This document shows positions 15,759 through 24,240 of a stretch of DNA of 31,113 nucleotides, piece after piece. The position numbers and the translations under genes are program-made. How positions within the stretch are numbered: position 1 is the stretch's first letter; every line of letters starts with the position of its first letter. The notes under the pieces were generated by a model that was not told the origin of the DNA, did no database searches, and worked only from the letters and a program-made list of their open reading frames with translations. The stretch covers positions 1 to 31,113 of the forward strand of contig JBARRO010000047.1 in the NCBI GenBank assembly GCA_049644265.1, in the 5' to 3' direction. This DNA is from JBARRO01 sp049644265 (GTDB lineage Bacteria > Bacteroidota > Ignavibacteria > UBA10030).

Positions 15759-16472
15759 CTAAGGCTTCTGATACCTCCAAAGCTTCGCCGTAGCCCTCTC
15801 CAGCTCTTTCCCGATCAGCGCCGGGTCCAGCGTTTTCTCCGGCTCGTTCTCGAATACCGCGTACGGCACTTTGAATCCTTTCACCTCGACGAAATCGGGA
15901 TTCTTCGCTGCCAATTTTTCCCAGTCGTTCGTTTTGTAGTAGAACTCCATCTTCTCATCGGGCAGTGAATGGTACAGGATCGAATCCTCCATCCCCTTTT
16001 TGGCCCGCCGATGATTCTTCCGCACGGATTCCTCGTACGAAACTTTTATATAGATCAGTGCAGCCCTTTTCAAGACTTCCTCATGGAGATAGCTCATGGC
16101 CTCTGAAATTCCGTTTTCACCGCCACGGGCGAACTCGATGAGCGTGGTTTTGCCGTCATGGTAGTCCGGGTTTCGGGCAAGTTTCTTCCGGTATTCAAGG
16201 TTGATCCGCTCGATGTAGAGATTCCAGATGAAGTGGTCGTTGAACCAGTACTTTTCGTCCGTCCACTTCCGCGGTTTGCCGTGGCGGGCGAGAATATCGT
16301 CTGTTTCAAACGTCTCCCACACATACACAAAATCGTCCAGCTCTTCAAAATCCCCAATATGAAACCTTGATTCGCGGGTCTTTGCGTCCGTTTTCTTCAA
16401 AAAATCCATGACCTCAGATTTCCCCGCCGCAGGCCGTCCGGTAATAATGAGAACGGGAAAATGGTTATTCAT
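15759..16472 (-). CDS. P-loop kinase-like protein (AAA/nucleoside-kinase fold), function unknown
   Basis: A cytoplasmic protein of 237 residues with a Walker A loop at the extreme N-terminus, G12-R-P-A-A-G-K-S19 after strand FPVLIIT. Its size and layout are like small nucleoside or metabolite kinases. DDFVYVWETFETDD and LIEFARGGENG could hold the acidic residues of the second strand, and RKNHRRAKKG resembles a lid or basic phosphate-binding region. The start overlaps the stop of the 5'-nucleotidase gene by four bases (ATGA), so the two are coupled. A nucleoside or nucleotide kinase role would fit that pairing, but the substrate is a guess. I do not recognise a named family. Confidence 0.8.
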   Translation of the reverse strand: MNNHFPVLIITGRPAAGKSEVMDFLKKTDAKTRESRFHIGDFEELDDFVYVWETFETDDILARHGKPRKWTDEKYWFNDHFIWNLYIERINLEYRKKLARNPDYHDGKTTLIEFARGGENGISEAMSYLHEEVLKRAALIYIKVSYEESVRKNHRRAKKGMEDSILYHSLPDEKMEFYYKTNDWEKLAAKNPDFVEVKGFKVPYAVFENEPEKTLDPALIGKELERATAKLWRYQKP

Positions 16473-17968
16473 GGCTTTTGCACCTCTTTGATTCTTCCTT
16501 CGATGGTTGTCGTCAACACCTTCTCCTTCCGCACTTTTTGCTCAATGGACGAAAAAACGCTCTGGTCCAGTTGCGTGACGTCCGTAACGTCGAAGCCCAG
16601 ATAGCGCTTCGCCTCGCCGACCATGTAGTCACTCGCTGCTCCCTGGTAGGTTTTGGCGTCCTCGACAGGAGCTCCGTTCACTTCGAGCCTCAGGATCTCC
16701 ACGTCGCCCTTCGGGTTCTTCCTCCACTCACATTTTATTCCCGAGGTTTGGATTGCGGGACCGGTTTGAATCTCATGAAGCACCATCGTGCGTACCTGCG
16801 CACCTGTCAAGGGGAATGTCACCAACGTGTTCGCAAACGGGAGCACCTCAAAGACATCCCGCCGCGTCACAGGTCCCGCCGCAAGGTCCTTGCGAATTCC
16901 AGAATTGTTCATGAATCCCACATCCGCTCCAGCCGCCTCGCGCTGTGCATCCGCGATGAAATTCCCGATCGCTGTTTCTCCGTTGCGCCTTTTCCAATCT
17001 TCCTTGAGCGTCCCGATAACTTCCTGATAATCCTTGTCGATTTGCTGCTTCATGGAGTCGATGAGTCCTGAAAGCGGACTCGCAGGGCGTGCACCGTTAT
17101 ACCAAAGCGGCAGGAGCATTCCGTTCGATGATGTCACCTGGTCTTTTTCCACCGTCACGTCGAGAACCCCGAGATTCTCGCAATTTGACCCGGTCTGCAC
17201 GATGATGACGCCGTTGACAATCTTGGGTTTATTGATGCGTGTATGCGAATGGCCGCTAATAATGATGTCCAGCCCCTTCGTTCGTGCGGCAAGAATGGAA
17301 TCTTCCTGGACGCCTTCGTGCGAAATCGCGATCAGGAGGTCCGTTTGGGGATCAAGTTGATCGATAAGCTTTTGGACCGTTTCGACGGGAGAAAGGACCT
17401 TCAGGCCCGCGCTGCTTTTCTTGCTGACCAGGCTGTAGAATTCATCCGACATAACGCCGATGAGTCCGATCTTCAATCCGTCCTTTTCCAGAACAGTGTA
17501 GGCCGCCATGTTCAACGAGAACTTTCCCTCCTGATCGACAAGGTTCGCCGAGATGATCGGATATCGCGCGACGGCGGTCAGGCGCTGGAAGTTCGCACGG
17601 GAAATATCAAAATCGTGGTTGCCGGGACACGCCGCATCGTAGCCGATCCTGCTCATCAGTTCATACAACGCTCCCCCCTCCGCTCCTTTGTATACGATAT
17701 TGGAAATCGGATTTCCCGTCATGACATCGCCCGCATCGAGCACGAGCGTGGCACGGAGTTTCCTGATGCTGTCGACGGCAGCGTAGAGCTCGTTGAATCC
17801 GCCGATGAGCGGCTTGGGAGTTTGTCGCATCCAGAATGCTTCGTGAGGGACAAAGCTCGCGTGTATGTCGTTCGTGTGGAGAATGGTCAGCGTTTTCGGT
17901 TGAGACAATCCGGTTGCAAGGAAGAGTCCGAACGCGAGAAGGTGACGGACCTTTAAGGTGAAGTTCAT
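16469..17968 (-). CDS. 5'-nucleotidase / UDP-sugar hydrolase family enzyme (secreted)
   Basis: A two-domain metallophosphatase of 499 residues that releases phosphate from nucleotides outside the cytoplasm. From the ATG ending at 17968 a signal peptide (MNFTLKVRHLLAFGLFLATGLSQ) precedes the calcineurin-like domain. Metal-binding motifs are TILHTNDIHASF, VLDAGDVMTGNP, CPGNHDFD and SGHSHTRINKP. The C-terminal substrate domain contains NNSGIRKDLAAGPVTRRDVFEVLPFANTL-like sequence with the typical FEVLPF stacking motif. An in-frame upstream ATG (18061) adds 31 residues that would bury the signal peptide; GGAA just before 17968 supports the shorter form. Translation is coupled to the kinase-like gene downstream. 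It is complete, with no missing metal ligand by eye. Confidence 0.95.
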   Translation of the reverse strand: MNFTLKVRHLLAFGLFLATGLSQPKTLTILHTNDIHASFVPHEAFWMRQTPKPLIGGFNELYAAVDSIRKLRATLVLDAGDVMTGNPISNIVYKGAEGGALYELMSRIGYDAACPGNHDFDISRANFQRLTAVARYPIISANLVDQEGKFSLNMAAYTVLEKDGLKIGLIGVMSDEFYSLVSKKSSAGLKVLSPVETVQKLIDQLDPQTDLLIAISHEGVQEDSILAARTKGLDIIISGHSHTRINKPKIVNGVIIVQTGSNCENLGVLDVTVEKDQVTSSNGMLLPLWYNGARPASPLSGLIDSMKQQIDKDYQEVIGTLKEDWKRRNGETAIGNFIADAQREAAGADVGFMNNSGIRKDLAAGPVTRRDVFEVLPFANTLVTFPLTGAQVRTMVLHEIQTGPAIQTSGIKCEWRKNPKGDVEILRLEVNGAPVEDAKTYQGAASDYMVGEAKRYLGFDVTDVTQLDQSVFSSIEQKVRKEKVLTTTIEGRIKEVQKP

Positions 17969-18061
17969 TTGATTCCGCTTTCGAGGAAGTTGTGGGGAAA
18001 GAAATTTTCCGACCGGGGCATGATACAGAGAAATTCCTATTGTTGAAATAGTTCTTTTCAT

Positions 18062-18458
18062 CTTTCCAACTTTGTTTTATCTTGATTGCAGTTGTTGGTG
18101 GTTTCCGGGTTTGAAGATAACCGCAGAGAACGCGCGCCTGCTTCAATGGGTCTTTGACGTGCTTCGAACTCATCCCCCTTTTAAAACCTCTCCCTTCCCT
18201 AACTAAGTTAGAGAAGGGGGATCAGAGCCCTGATGCGCCAGGGGGTTGAGTCATGGGAAAATATCCAAATGGATCGACTCCATCGGGGTCGGACGTTTGT
18301 AACACGAGAATAACCAGGGAATCCAACTCTGTAGGAGTTGAACTCCTAGCGGAGTTCATTTCGAGAAATTGCTCGTGCAACAATCGTTCAGTTCCTGACG
18401 GAGCTGTGTGAATAACCATTATCCAATTACCAACCTTCAATTGCCAGGTTGTCGACCT
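18062..18458. other. Non-coding gap between divergent genes, with two palindromic repeats
   Basis: No gene is seen. At 18192-18219 CCCTTCCCTAACT pairs with AGTTAGAGAAGGG as a hairpin. At 18325-18356 there is a bulged palindrome whose centre is AGGAGTT-G-AACTCCT, related to the two palindromes after the acid phosphatase. Promoters for both divergent genes should lie here, but I cannot point to convincing boxes. Confidence 0.55.
18325..18356. repeat. Palindromic repeat with AGTT-N-AACT core, copy A
   Basis: The perfect inner palindrome TAGGAGTT-G-AACTCCTA (18332-18348) is extended by AACTC on the left and GGAGTT on the right, after three-base interruptions on each side. It lies upstream of the class C acid phosphatase gene. 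Confidence 0.75.
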
Positions 18459-19271
18459 ATGACTAAAGAGAGATTTTTCAGCCGCCCCACGATTGTTGCC
18501 TTTGCACTTGTGCTTGTGCTTGGATCGGCTGGCTGGATAAGCTATCAGCAAAAGAAGCAACTTCGCAACGAGCACACCACGCTGGCGCTCTTGTGGTTCC
18601 AGACGTCTGCGGAATGCAGGGCGCTGTATTATCAGGCATTTAACAACGCCCGTCACGAGCTCGACGAGTATCTGCTCACCCACAAACCCGCGAAAAAGCC
18701 CGCCGTTATTGTTGATATCGACGACACCATCCTGGATGATAGTCCGCACTCGGTGATGCTTTTGAAAGAGAATCAGATTTTTCCTTATCGCTACGACGAA
18801 TGGATCGAAGGCGCAAAAGAGGAGCCGCTACCGGGAGGTCTTGAGTTTCTGAAGTACGCCTCATCACGCGGAGTGGATGTGTACTACATTTCCAACCGCC
18901 TCGCCGCTCAACTGCCGGCGACGGTGAAGAATCTTCAGGCGTTCGGGTTTCCGCAGGCCGAGGAAAGTCATATTCTGCTCATGGGGAAGGAGTCGAGCAA
19001 AGAACTGCGACGGCAATCTGTTGCAGCCGACCATGAAGTGATACTTCTGATGGGCGACAATCTGAATGATTTGTCGAACGTATTCGAGAACAAGAGTATT
19101 GCCGGCAGGGCTGAGGAAGTTGATAAGGTAAAGGAGCTGTTCGGGCCGAAGTACATTGTGCTTCCGAATCCTGTGTATGGGGCGTGGGAATCGGCGGCAT
19201 ATGGGAATGGTTCCAAGCTTAGCGAACAAGAAAAGGATGTGAAGAGGAAAGAAGTGCTGAAATCGTTTTAA
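18459..19271 (+). CDS. Class C acid phosphatase, e(P4)-type 5'-nucleotidase family (HAD superfamily), membrane-anchored
   Basis: A phosphomonoesterase of 270 residues acting outside the cytoplasm. The HAD nucleophile motif is D86-I-D88-D-T90 (VDIDDTILDD), motif II is around YYISNR (S145) and motif IV is GDNLNDL (199-205). The aromatic/acidic DEWIEGAKEEPLPGGLEFL and the NPVYGAWE ending are characteristic of class C enzymes such as H. influenzae e(P4), which dephosphorylates nucleotides and NMN. Those are lipoproteins; this one lacks a lipobox Cys and instead has an N-terminal membrane helix (about 10-28). ATG 18459 is preferred; GTG 18408 would add 17 unlikely residues. Palindromic repeats lie on both sides. 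It is probably functionally linked to the neighbouring phosphatases. Confidence 0.92.
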   Translation: MTKERFFSRPTIVAFALVLVLGSAGWISYQQKKQLRNEHTTLALLWFQTSAECRALYYQAFNNARHELDEYLLTHKPAKKPAVIVDIDDTILDDSPHSVMLLKENQIFPYRYDEWIEGAKEEPLPGGLEFLKYASSRGVDVYYISNRLAAQLPATVKNLQAFGFPQAEESHILLMGKESSKELRRQSVAADHEVILLMGDNLNDLSNVFENKSIAGRAEEVDKVKELFGPKYIVLPNPVYGAWESAAYGNGSKLSEQEKDVKRKEVLKSF

Positions 19272-19294
19272 GGGACTCATCCACCCTTCCTGTT

Positions 19295-19317
19295 GTGCGA
19301 CAGTTAAACTGTCGCAC
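19295..19317. repeat. Palindromic repeat with AGTT-N-AACT core, copy B
   Basis: An 11-bp perfect stem, GTGCGACAGTT with AACTGTCGCAC, around a single central base. It begins 24 bases after the acid phosphatase stop and could act as an RNA stabiliser or terminator, but no T-run follows. Confidence 0.8.
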
Positions 19318-19325
19318 TGGATCCT

Positions 19326-19348
19326 GTTCTGGAGTTTAACTCCAGAAC
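19326..19348. repeat. Palindromic repeat with AGTT-N-AACT core, copy C
   Basis: An 11-bp perfect stem, GTTCTGGAGTT with AACTCCAGAAC, around one central base. It is placed eight bases after copy B. The outer arm differs from copy B but the length and centre are the same. Confidence 0.8.
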
Positions 19349-19393
19349 AACGGTCTAGTTTTTTGTCAATCCAACATCAACCCCAAATCCCCC

Positions 19394-21064
19394 ATGAGAA
19401 CCTTTTACTCAAAACTCGCCCTCACCCTGCTTTTCTTCTCTACCGTTACTTCCCAGACACTTCCCTGGAACCGGATCGTTCCCTCCGTGCGGATTTCCGA
19501 CAAGAACGAAGTCGAAGTTTTCTGGAAGACGGTTAATCCCACCATGAAAGCGATCGTGTTTTATGGACCTGAGGACGGATCGTACCGGCAGCCTTTTCCC
19601 GAATACGCTTCACGCATTTCGGATAAGGCGAGCGGCAGAAGTCACGCTATCGCTTTGAAGGGAATTGGCACCAATACTCTCTACAATTACCGCGTAAGTT
19701 GCGTTGACAGTATGAACTTTTCAGAGATCAGGTCGGCGAACTATACGTTCAGAGTTGTTGAGCGGGATGGGAAACTTGCGGTGGGATTGTGCCTGACGGA
19801 AACGCCGATCGTGGCAAATGTAGAGCCGAATTCTGTGGTGATCGCATGGAAGACCAACATGTCCTGTTCAGGGAAGGTCAATTTCTGGACCAAACCTGAC
19901 CTGCGAAACAACGTCATGCGTGCAGTTGGGCCAAAAGAGAAGAGGACGGAATTTGAAACAGTCGTCAGCGGGCTTTCCCCGAACACACTCTATTACTACC
20001 AAGTTGATGGCACCACGCCGGAGGAAAAGGAAAAGACGGTCAGTGCGACGTACACATTCCGTACAGCGCCGAAAACGGGAGCAAACACAAAGTTCTCTTT
20101 TGCGGCCTACGGCGACTCTCGGGGCGGGACCGATCCGGATTTTGACTACCATATCAACGGAGTCAATTACAACATGATCAACAAGCTTGCCCTTTCGGCG
20201 TTGAAGAAAGGCGCGAGTTTCTTCCTGCAAACCGGCGACCTTGCGGACGGTGCGACGGACAACCGGGATGACATGACCCTGATGTATGAAACACACAAAA
20301 AGGCAATTGCGTGGGTGAATGCATTTATCCCGTTCTATCAAGGCATTGGGAACCACGATGCATCCGCTCCGTACTTCAAGTTTGGCAAACGCGGACGTCA
20401 TGACCCTCCGCCGCCGAACAGCGCGGAGGACTTGTTTGCCCGGATGTTTGTTCTTCCCGAGAACGGACCGACGCCGGAGCCCAATCATCCGCCATTCCTG
20501 GAAAATGTCTACTCATTCGACTACGCGAACGCGCATTTTATATCGCTGAATTCCGAATACTTCCTTGTGCGGCAGGACGATTCGATCCGCTATCCTTACA
20601 ATGGATACGGAAATCGGGTTGCGGGGCGGCAGCTCGAGTGGCTAAAGGAAGATCTGAAGAAGTCGAAGAGTAAACTGCTTTTCGTTTACCTGCATGATCC
20701 GTTCTATCCGGCCGGTGGTCATGTCGGTTCTTCCCTCGACAGGTATCCGTCCGAGCGGGATAGCCTCTGGCGCCTTCTCGAAGGCCACAACCTCGGTCTG
20801 GTTTTTGCCGGGCACGAACATCTTTACGCGCGCGTTGCCGTGGACAAGAAGATCAATCCCACTTATAAGAAATCGATTTATCAGATTATCGCTGGCGGAG
20901 CCGGGGCGCCGTTGTATCCGCAGGATAAGAAGGTTCCGTATCTTCAGAACGTTATCACGTATGAGAGGAAGTTTCACTACGTCCTTGTGACGGTCGACGG
21001 GAAGAAGTGGACGTCGGAAGTGTACGACGACAACGAAAACCTCATCGACAAATTCGGCTCCTGA
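19394..21064 (+). CDS. Secreted purple-acid-phosphatase-like metallophosphoesterase
   Basis: A secreted phosphatase of 556 residues. The signal peptide (about 1-20, ending TVTSQ) is followed by two fibronectin-like beta domains (about 25-120 and 130-230) of the kind that precede purple acid phosphatase catalytic domains. The calcineurin-like core then shows GDSRGG (240), GDLADG (281), GNHD (319-322), a lone His in VYLHDPFYPAGGH and GHEH (H474, H476), the full set of dinuclear metal motifs. The second motif lacks the extra Tyr context of true purple enzymes by eye, so 'purple' colour is not assured. It is a complete protein without frameshift. It lies after two palindromic repeats and starts an apparent run of plus-strand genes. 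Confidence 0.93.
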   Translation: MRTFYSKLALTLLFFSTVTSQTLPWNRIVPSVRISDKNEVEVFWKTVNPTMKAIVFYGPEDGSYRQPFPEYASRISDKASGRSHAIALKGIGTNTLYNYRVSCVDSMNFSEIRSANYTFRVVERDGKLAVGLCLTETPIVANVEPNSVVIAWKTNMSCSGKVNFWTKPDLRNNVMRAVGPKEKRTEFETVVSGLSPNTLYYYQVDGTTPEEKEKTVSATYTFRTAPKTGANTKFSFAAYGDSRGGTDPDFDYHINGVNYNMINKLALSALKKGASFFLQTGDLADGATDNRDDMTLMYETHKKAIAWVNAFIPFYQGIGNHDASAPYFKFGKRGRHDPPPPNSAEDLFARMFVLPENGPTPEPNHPPFLENVYSFDYANAHFISLNSEYFLVRQDDSIRYPYNGYGNRVAGRQLEWLKEDLKKSKSKLLFVYLHDPFYPAGGHVGSSLDRYPSERDSLWRLLEGHNLGLVFAGHEHLYARVAVDKKINPTYKKSIYQIIAGGAGAPLYPQDKKVPYLQNVITYERKFHYVLVTVDGKKWTSEVYDDNENLIDKFGS

Positions 21065-21119
21065 GTCTGTGCGAGCTTGTGTGCAGTTGGGAGGAATCGT
21101 ATCTTCATTTTAGAGATTA

Positions 21120-21216
21120 AACCGCAAAGGGCGCCAAGAAGGCGCAAAGAAAACAAATAATAATTGTAAGAACTACTCTTTGCGACCTTTGCGCCTCCTC
21201 TGCGGTCTTTGCGGTT
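21120..21216. repeat. Intergenic inverted repeat with AACCGCAAAG arms
   Basis: The outer stem AACCGCAAAG (21120-21129) pairs with CTTTGCGGTT (21207-21216). An inner stem GGCGCAAAG (21141-21149) pairs with CTTTGCGCC (21187-21195). It is the cleanest uninterrupted member of this family in the window, with no inserted GC-rich palindrome, and serves as the reference for the interrupted copies. Confidence 0.8.
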
Positions 21217-21235
21217 AGAAAATAAGGCTTGAGCC

Positions 21236-21823
21236 ATGAAATCCTTCGATCAGGAAATCAAATTGGGAATTCAAACAACGGTGATTGCGACCGTTTGCTC
21301 GATTCTCATGGGGTTCGTGTTCTTTCGATTCAGCGTCTTCCAGGTCACCAGCCCTGCGTTTCAGTTCGTGTTGTTCGGGTTCTACGCGAGTTTCCTGTAT
21401 GCAGTGTTTAGGACCTCGTCATTCCAGCAATCGGTCGGCACGTTCCTCCTTCTCGTTGTTCTCCACGAAATCGTCATGAACTCTTCGACGTTTTATATAG
21501 TGCTCCGGGACGTCGTGTTCCTGACGGCGTTGGCCTCGGCGGTCTACATTTTCCACCAATATTTTTTCGGACGCCTCGGCCATTTTCCTCAGAGCAGACC
21601 TCTGATTCTGGGTGCTCTGTTCACACTCTCCTCGGTGCTCGCGACAACAATTCTCTGGATGATTCACAGTCTTCTCCAGTCCTCCTTCATCGTGGGAAGA
21701 TCTTACGCAGGGTCCGCCAACCTCCTTCAGGGCTTCGAGGGGTTTCTGATTGGCCTCGCTGTTGGGATCGGGATTGAGCTTTCTATCCTGGTGAAGTCCA
21801 AAAGGCTCCGGTTCGGAATCTGA
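21236..21823 (+). CDS. Polytopic membrane protein, function unknown
   Basis: A hypothetical protein of 195 residues with about five or six hydrophobic segments (about 12-33, 40-58, 66-83, 90-107, 120-143 and 165-184). It begins with ATG 21236 after AAGGCTTGAGCC, a modest ribosome binding site. I recognise no domain. Its stop codon is one base away from the GTG start of the PAP2 phosphatase, so the two are almost certainly co-transcribed and perhaps act together at the membrane. Confidence 0.75.
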   Translation: MKSFDQEIKLGIQTTVIATVCSILMGFVFFRFSVFQVTSPAFQFVLFGFYASFLYAVFRTSSFQQSVGTFLLLVVLHEIVMNSSTFYIVLRDVVFLTALASAVYIFHQYFFGRLGHFPQSRPLILGALFTLSSVLATTILWMIHSLLQSSFIVGRSYAGSANLLQGFEGFLIGLAVGIGIELSILVKSKRLRFGI

Positions 21824-21824
21824 C

Positions 21825-22610
21825 GTGAGAGCCCTGATCCTCTCCCTCGTTCTTCTCTCCACGAGTTTATTCTCGCAGTCCCCGTACAGAACCTCCTGGT
21901 CGAACGACGGGCCGGCTCTCGGAGCCGGAATTGTTTTCGGGGTAAGCGGACTTATCTTCGACTCCGGCATTCGCCCCCTTTCTGCCGACGATGTTGCGTC
22001 ATTGTCGCGCGAATCCATCAATACATTCGACCGAAGCGCGACATTCAGATACTCCCAAAGCATTTCCAACATCAGCGATCTCTTCTATGGCGCCGCCATG
22101 GTCGCACCCCTTTTCTTATTGGGCGACCCTGAGGTCCGCGATGACTGGGAGACGTTTGCAGCAATGTACTCGGAGACCATGATCCTGTCCGGCTCGTTGA
22201 CCACGTTTGCCAAAGGCACGACGCAACGAATCCGTCCGTATGCATACAACCCTGATGTTCCGTTGGTTGAGAAAACCAACGCAGAAACCCGAAGGTCGTT
22301 CTTTTCCGGGCATACGACCATGGCGTTCTCTTCCGCTGTATTTTTCTCAACGGTGTATGGCGACTATTTCCCTCATTCCGGATGGAGGCCGTATATCTGG
22401 ACGGGAACCCTTCTCGCGGCCGGCGCCACCGGATATTTGCGCTATGAATCCGGCGAGCACTTTCCGACCGATATACTGGTCGGAGCCATCGTCGGCAGCG
22501 CCATAGGCTATCTCATCCCTGCACTTCACAAAGCCGAGAACAAGCAGGTTGAACTCACTCCGGTTCCTTATGGCCCACATACGGGAATTATTTTACAGTT
22601 GAAGATTTGA
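21825..22610 (+). CDS. PAP2-family (type 2 phosphatidic acid phosphatase) protein
   Basis: A membrane or periplasmic lipid-phosphate/diphosphate phosphatase of 261 residues. A signal peptide (about 1-18, ending SLFSQ) is followed by the three PAP2 motifs: K130-x6-R137-P138 in KGTTQRIRPY, SGH at 161-163 in FFSGHTTMAFS, and R206-x5-H212-x3-D216 in RYESGEHFPTD. All catalytic residues are present; the usual SR of motif 3 is LR here. Possible substrates are undecaprenyl diphosphate, phosphatidic acid or phosphatidylglycerol phosphate. The GTG start one base after the upstream stop suggests translational coupling. It adds to the concentration of phosphate-releasing enzymes in this region. Confidence 0.93.
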   Translation: MRALILSLVLLSTSLFSQSPYRTSWSNDGPALGAGIVFGVSGLIFDSGIRPLSADDVASLSRESINTFDRSATFRYSQSISNISDLFYGAAMVAPLFLLGDPEVRDDWETFAAMYSETMILSGSLTTFAKGTTQRIRPYAYNPDVPLVEKTNAETRRSFFSGHTTMAFSSAVFFSTVYGDYFPHSGWRPYIWTGTLLAAGATGYLRYESGEHFPTDILVGAIVGSAIGYLIPALHKAENKQVELTPVPYGPHTGIILQLKI

Positions 22611-22664
22611 AACCCGGTCTTTTGTACGCAATAGTTGGATCATTCAATCACAAAGGAGGCACTC

Positions 22665-23075
22665 ATGGGAGACATGCAGATTAACTATCTCGCAGTATTG
22701 GTTTCTGCCGTCGTCAGCATGGTGATCGGCGGATTGTGGTACTCCCCGGTTCTCTTCGGGAAACAGTGGATGGCGTTAATGGGAATGCCCGAGAAGCCGC
22801 CGGAGAATTTCAACCCGGCGCCTCTCTATGCGCAGGCGTTCGTTGCCTCACTGGTGTGCTACTACGTGCTTGCCCGTCTGATCGTGGCGACCGGCCACAC
22901 CACCGCAATGGAGGGACTCATTTCAGGATTCTGGGTCTGGCTGGGCTTTATTGCAACGGTCCAGTTCACCGGGAACCTGTTCTCCATGAAGCCCATCAAG
23001 TTGTTCTATCTCGAAACGAGTTATCAACTGGTTTGCACTCTCATCGCCGGAATGATCATTGCGCTTTGGCGATAG
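22665..23075 (+). CDS. DUF1761 family membrane protein
   Basis: An integral membrane protein of 136 residues with four helices. It carries the DUF1761 pattern: an N-terminal helix followed by GGLWYSPVLFGKQWM, then a helix pair and the ending SYQLVCTLIAGMIIALWR. The family function is unknown. AAAGGAGG (22652-22659) at ideal distance fixes ATG 22665 over the in-frame TTG at 22635. It lies 40 bases before the XdhC gene and may be in the same transcript. Confidence 0.9.
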   Translation: MGDMQINYLAVLVSAVVSMVIGGLWYSPVLFGKQWMALMGMPEKPPENFNPAPLYAQAFVASLVCYYVLARLIVATGHTTAMEGLISGFWVWLGFIATVQFTGNLFSMKPIKLFYLETSYQLVCTLIAGMIIALWR

Positions 23076-23115
23076 CGGCGAGACAGCGTTGCATATCGAC
23101 AGGAAGTAGCGTAGG

Positions 23116-24240
23116 GTGAAAGAGGTTCTGGAAATAGTCCATGCCTACGACACGGCGAGGAAATCCCGAGTCCGTGCCGCCCTGGCAACGATCGTGAAAG
23201 TCCACGGATCCACCTACCGTCGACCCGGAGCGCGCATGTTCATGACTGAGCGTGGCGAGATGGTCGGCTCGTTGAGCGGCGGATGCCTCGATGCGGATGT
23301 CCTGGAGAAGGCAAAGAAGGTCATGCAAACGGGAGAGCCGGTCACGGCAGTCTACGACATGACCTCGGACAATGAAGTGTGGGGATTGAGTCAGGGCTGC
23401 AACGGTGTCGTTCATCTCCTGCTCGAGCCGATTCCGCCTGAAACGGGCTCGCGTCATCTGGATTTTCTCCGCACGTGCATCGACGGGAAGAAGCAAGGAG
23501 CCATCGGTTTAGTATTTCGAACGGATGGAGAGTTCAAAGCAAAGGTGGGGAACCGGGTGTCGGTAGAGGAAGGCGGAGTTGTATTTGAGGATACGGCAAA
23601 TCCCGTCTTGACTTCCACCCTGCTGGACGCATGTCACCAATGCCTTCGCAACGGCGCCTCCGCGACACAGCGGTTCGATTTTCTGGATGGTGTCGTTGAA
23701 GCGTATGTCGATGTGGTAGGACCTCCGCTCCCGCTCGTGTTGTTCGGCGCCGGACCCGACGCAATTCCCCTTGTGCGGATGGCAAAGGAGCTTGGGTGGG
23801 AGGTCACGGTCGTCGACCACCGGCCCGCCTTTGCAATGAAAGAGCGCTTTCCGTCAGCGGATTCGGTCATTCTGTCACGGCCCGAAGAGCTTGGCGAGAA
23901 GGTCTCGCTCAGTGCACATTCGGCTGTTGTGATCATGACGCATAATTTCCTTCTCGATGTGGACCTGCTAAAATTTCTCCTTCCTTCCCCCCTCCAATAT
24001 CTCGGCCTTCTTGGTCCAACGAAACGAACTGAGCTTATCCTGCAGCGGCTCAAAAAATCCGGACTCGAAGTCACGCAGGATCAACACTCCCGACTCTACA
24101 ATCCTATTGGTGTCGATATCGGGGCTGAATCTCCTGAGGAGATTGCTTTGTCGATCCTGTCGGAGATCCGCGCGGTCGTCGCCGGAAGATCGGCGGGATT
24201 TCTCCGCGACTACAGGGGGCCGATTCACGGCACGCGGTAG
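23116..24240 (+). CDS. XdhC/CoxI-family molybdenum-enzyme maturation protein
   Basis: A cytoplasmic protein of 374 residues. XdhC-type proteins bind molybdenum cofactor, help add the terminal sulfur and insert it into xanthine dehydrogenase or CO-dehydrogenase-type enzymes. The N-terminal domain contains VKVHGSTYRRPGARM and GSLSGGCLDADV (about 28-56) with the conserved Cys, and GLSQGCNGVV with a second Cys. The C-terminal Rossmann-like domain begins LVLFGAGPDAIPLVRMA and continues VVDHRPAF, and ends with GVDIGAESPEEIALSILSEI. GTG 23116 is preceded by AGGAAG at nine bases. No molybdoenzyme lies in the window, but a MocA-like nucleotidyltransferase lies 3 kb downstream. Confidence 0.93.
   Translation: MKEVLEIVHAYDTARKSRVRAALATIVKVHGSTYRRPGARMFMTERGEMVGSLSGGCLDADVLEKAKKVMQTGEPVTAVYDMTSDNEVWGLSQGCNGVVHLLLEPIPPETGSRHLDFLRTCIDGKKQGAIGLVFRTDGEFKAKVGNRVSVEEGGVVFEDTANPVLTSTLLDACHQCLRNGASATQRFDFLDGVVEAYVDVVGPPLPLVLFGAGPDAIPLVRMAKELGWEVTVVDHRPAFAMKERFPSADSVILSRPEELGEKVSLSAHSAVVIMTHNFLLDVDLLKFLLPSPLQYLGLLGPTKRTELILQRLKKSGLEVTQDQHSRLYNPIGVDIGAESPEEIALSILSEIRAVVAGRSAGFLRDYRGPIHGTR

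Noticed and set aside
17243..17956. 237-codon open frame opposite the 5'-nucleotidase gene
   Set aside because: It is the antisense shadow of a complete, motif-rich enzyme; no start signal or recognisable domain supports it.
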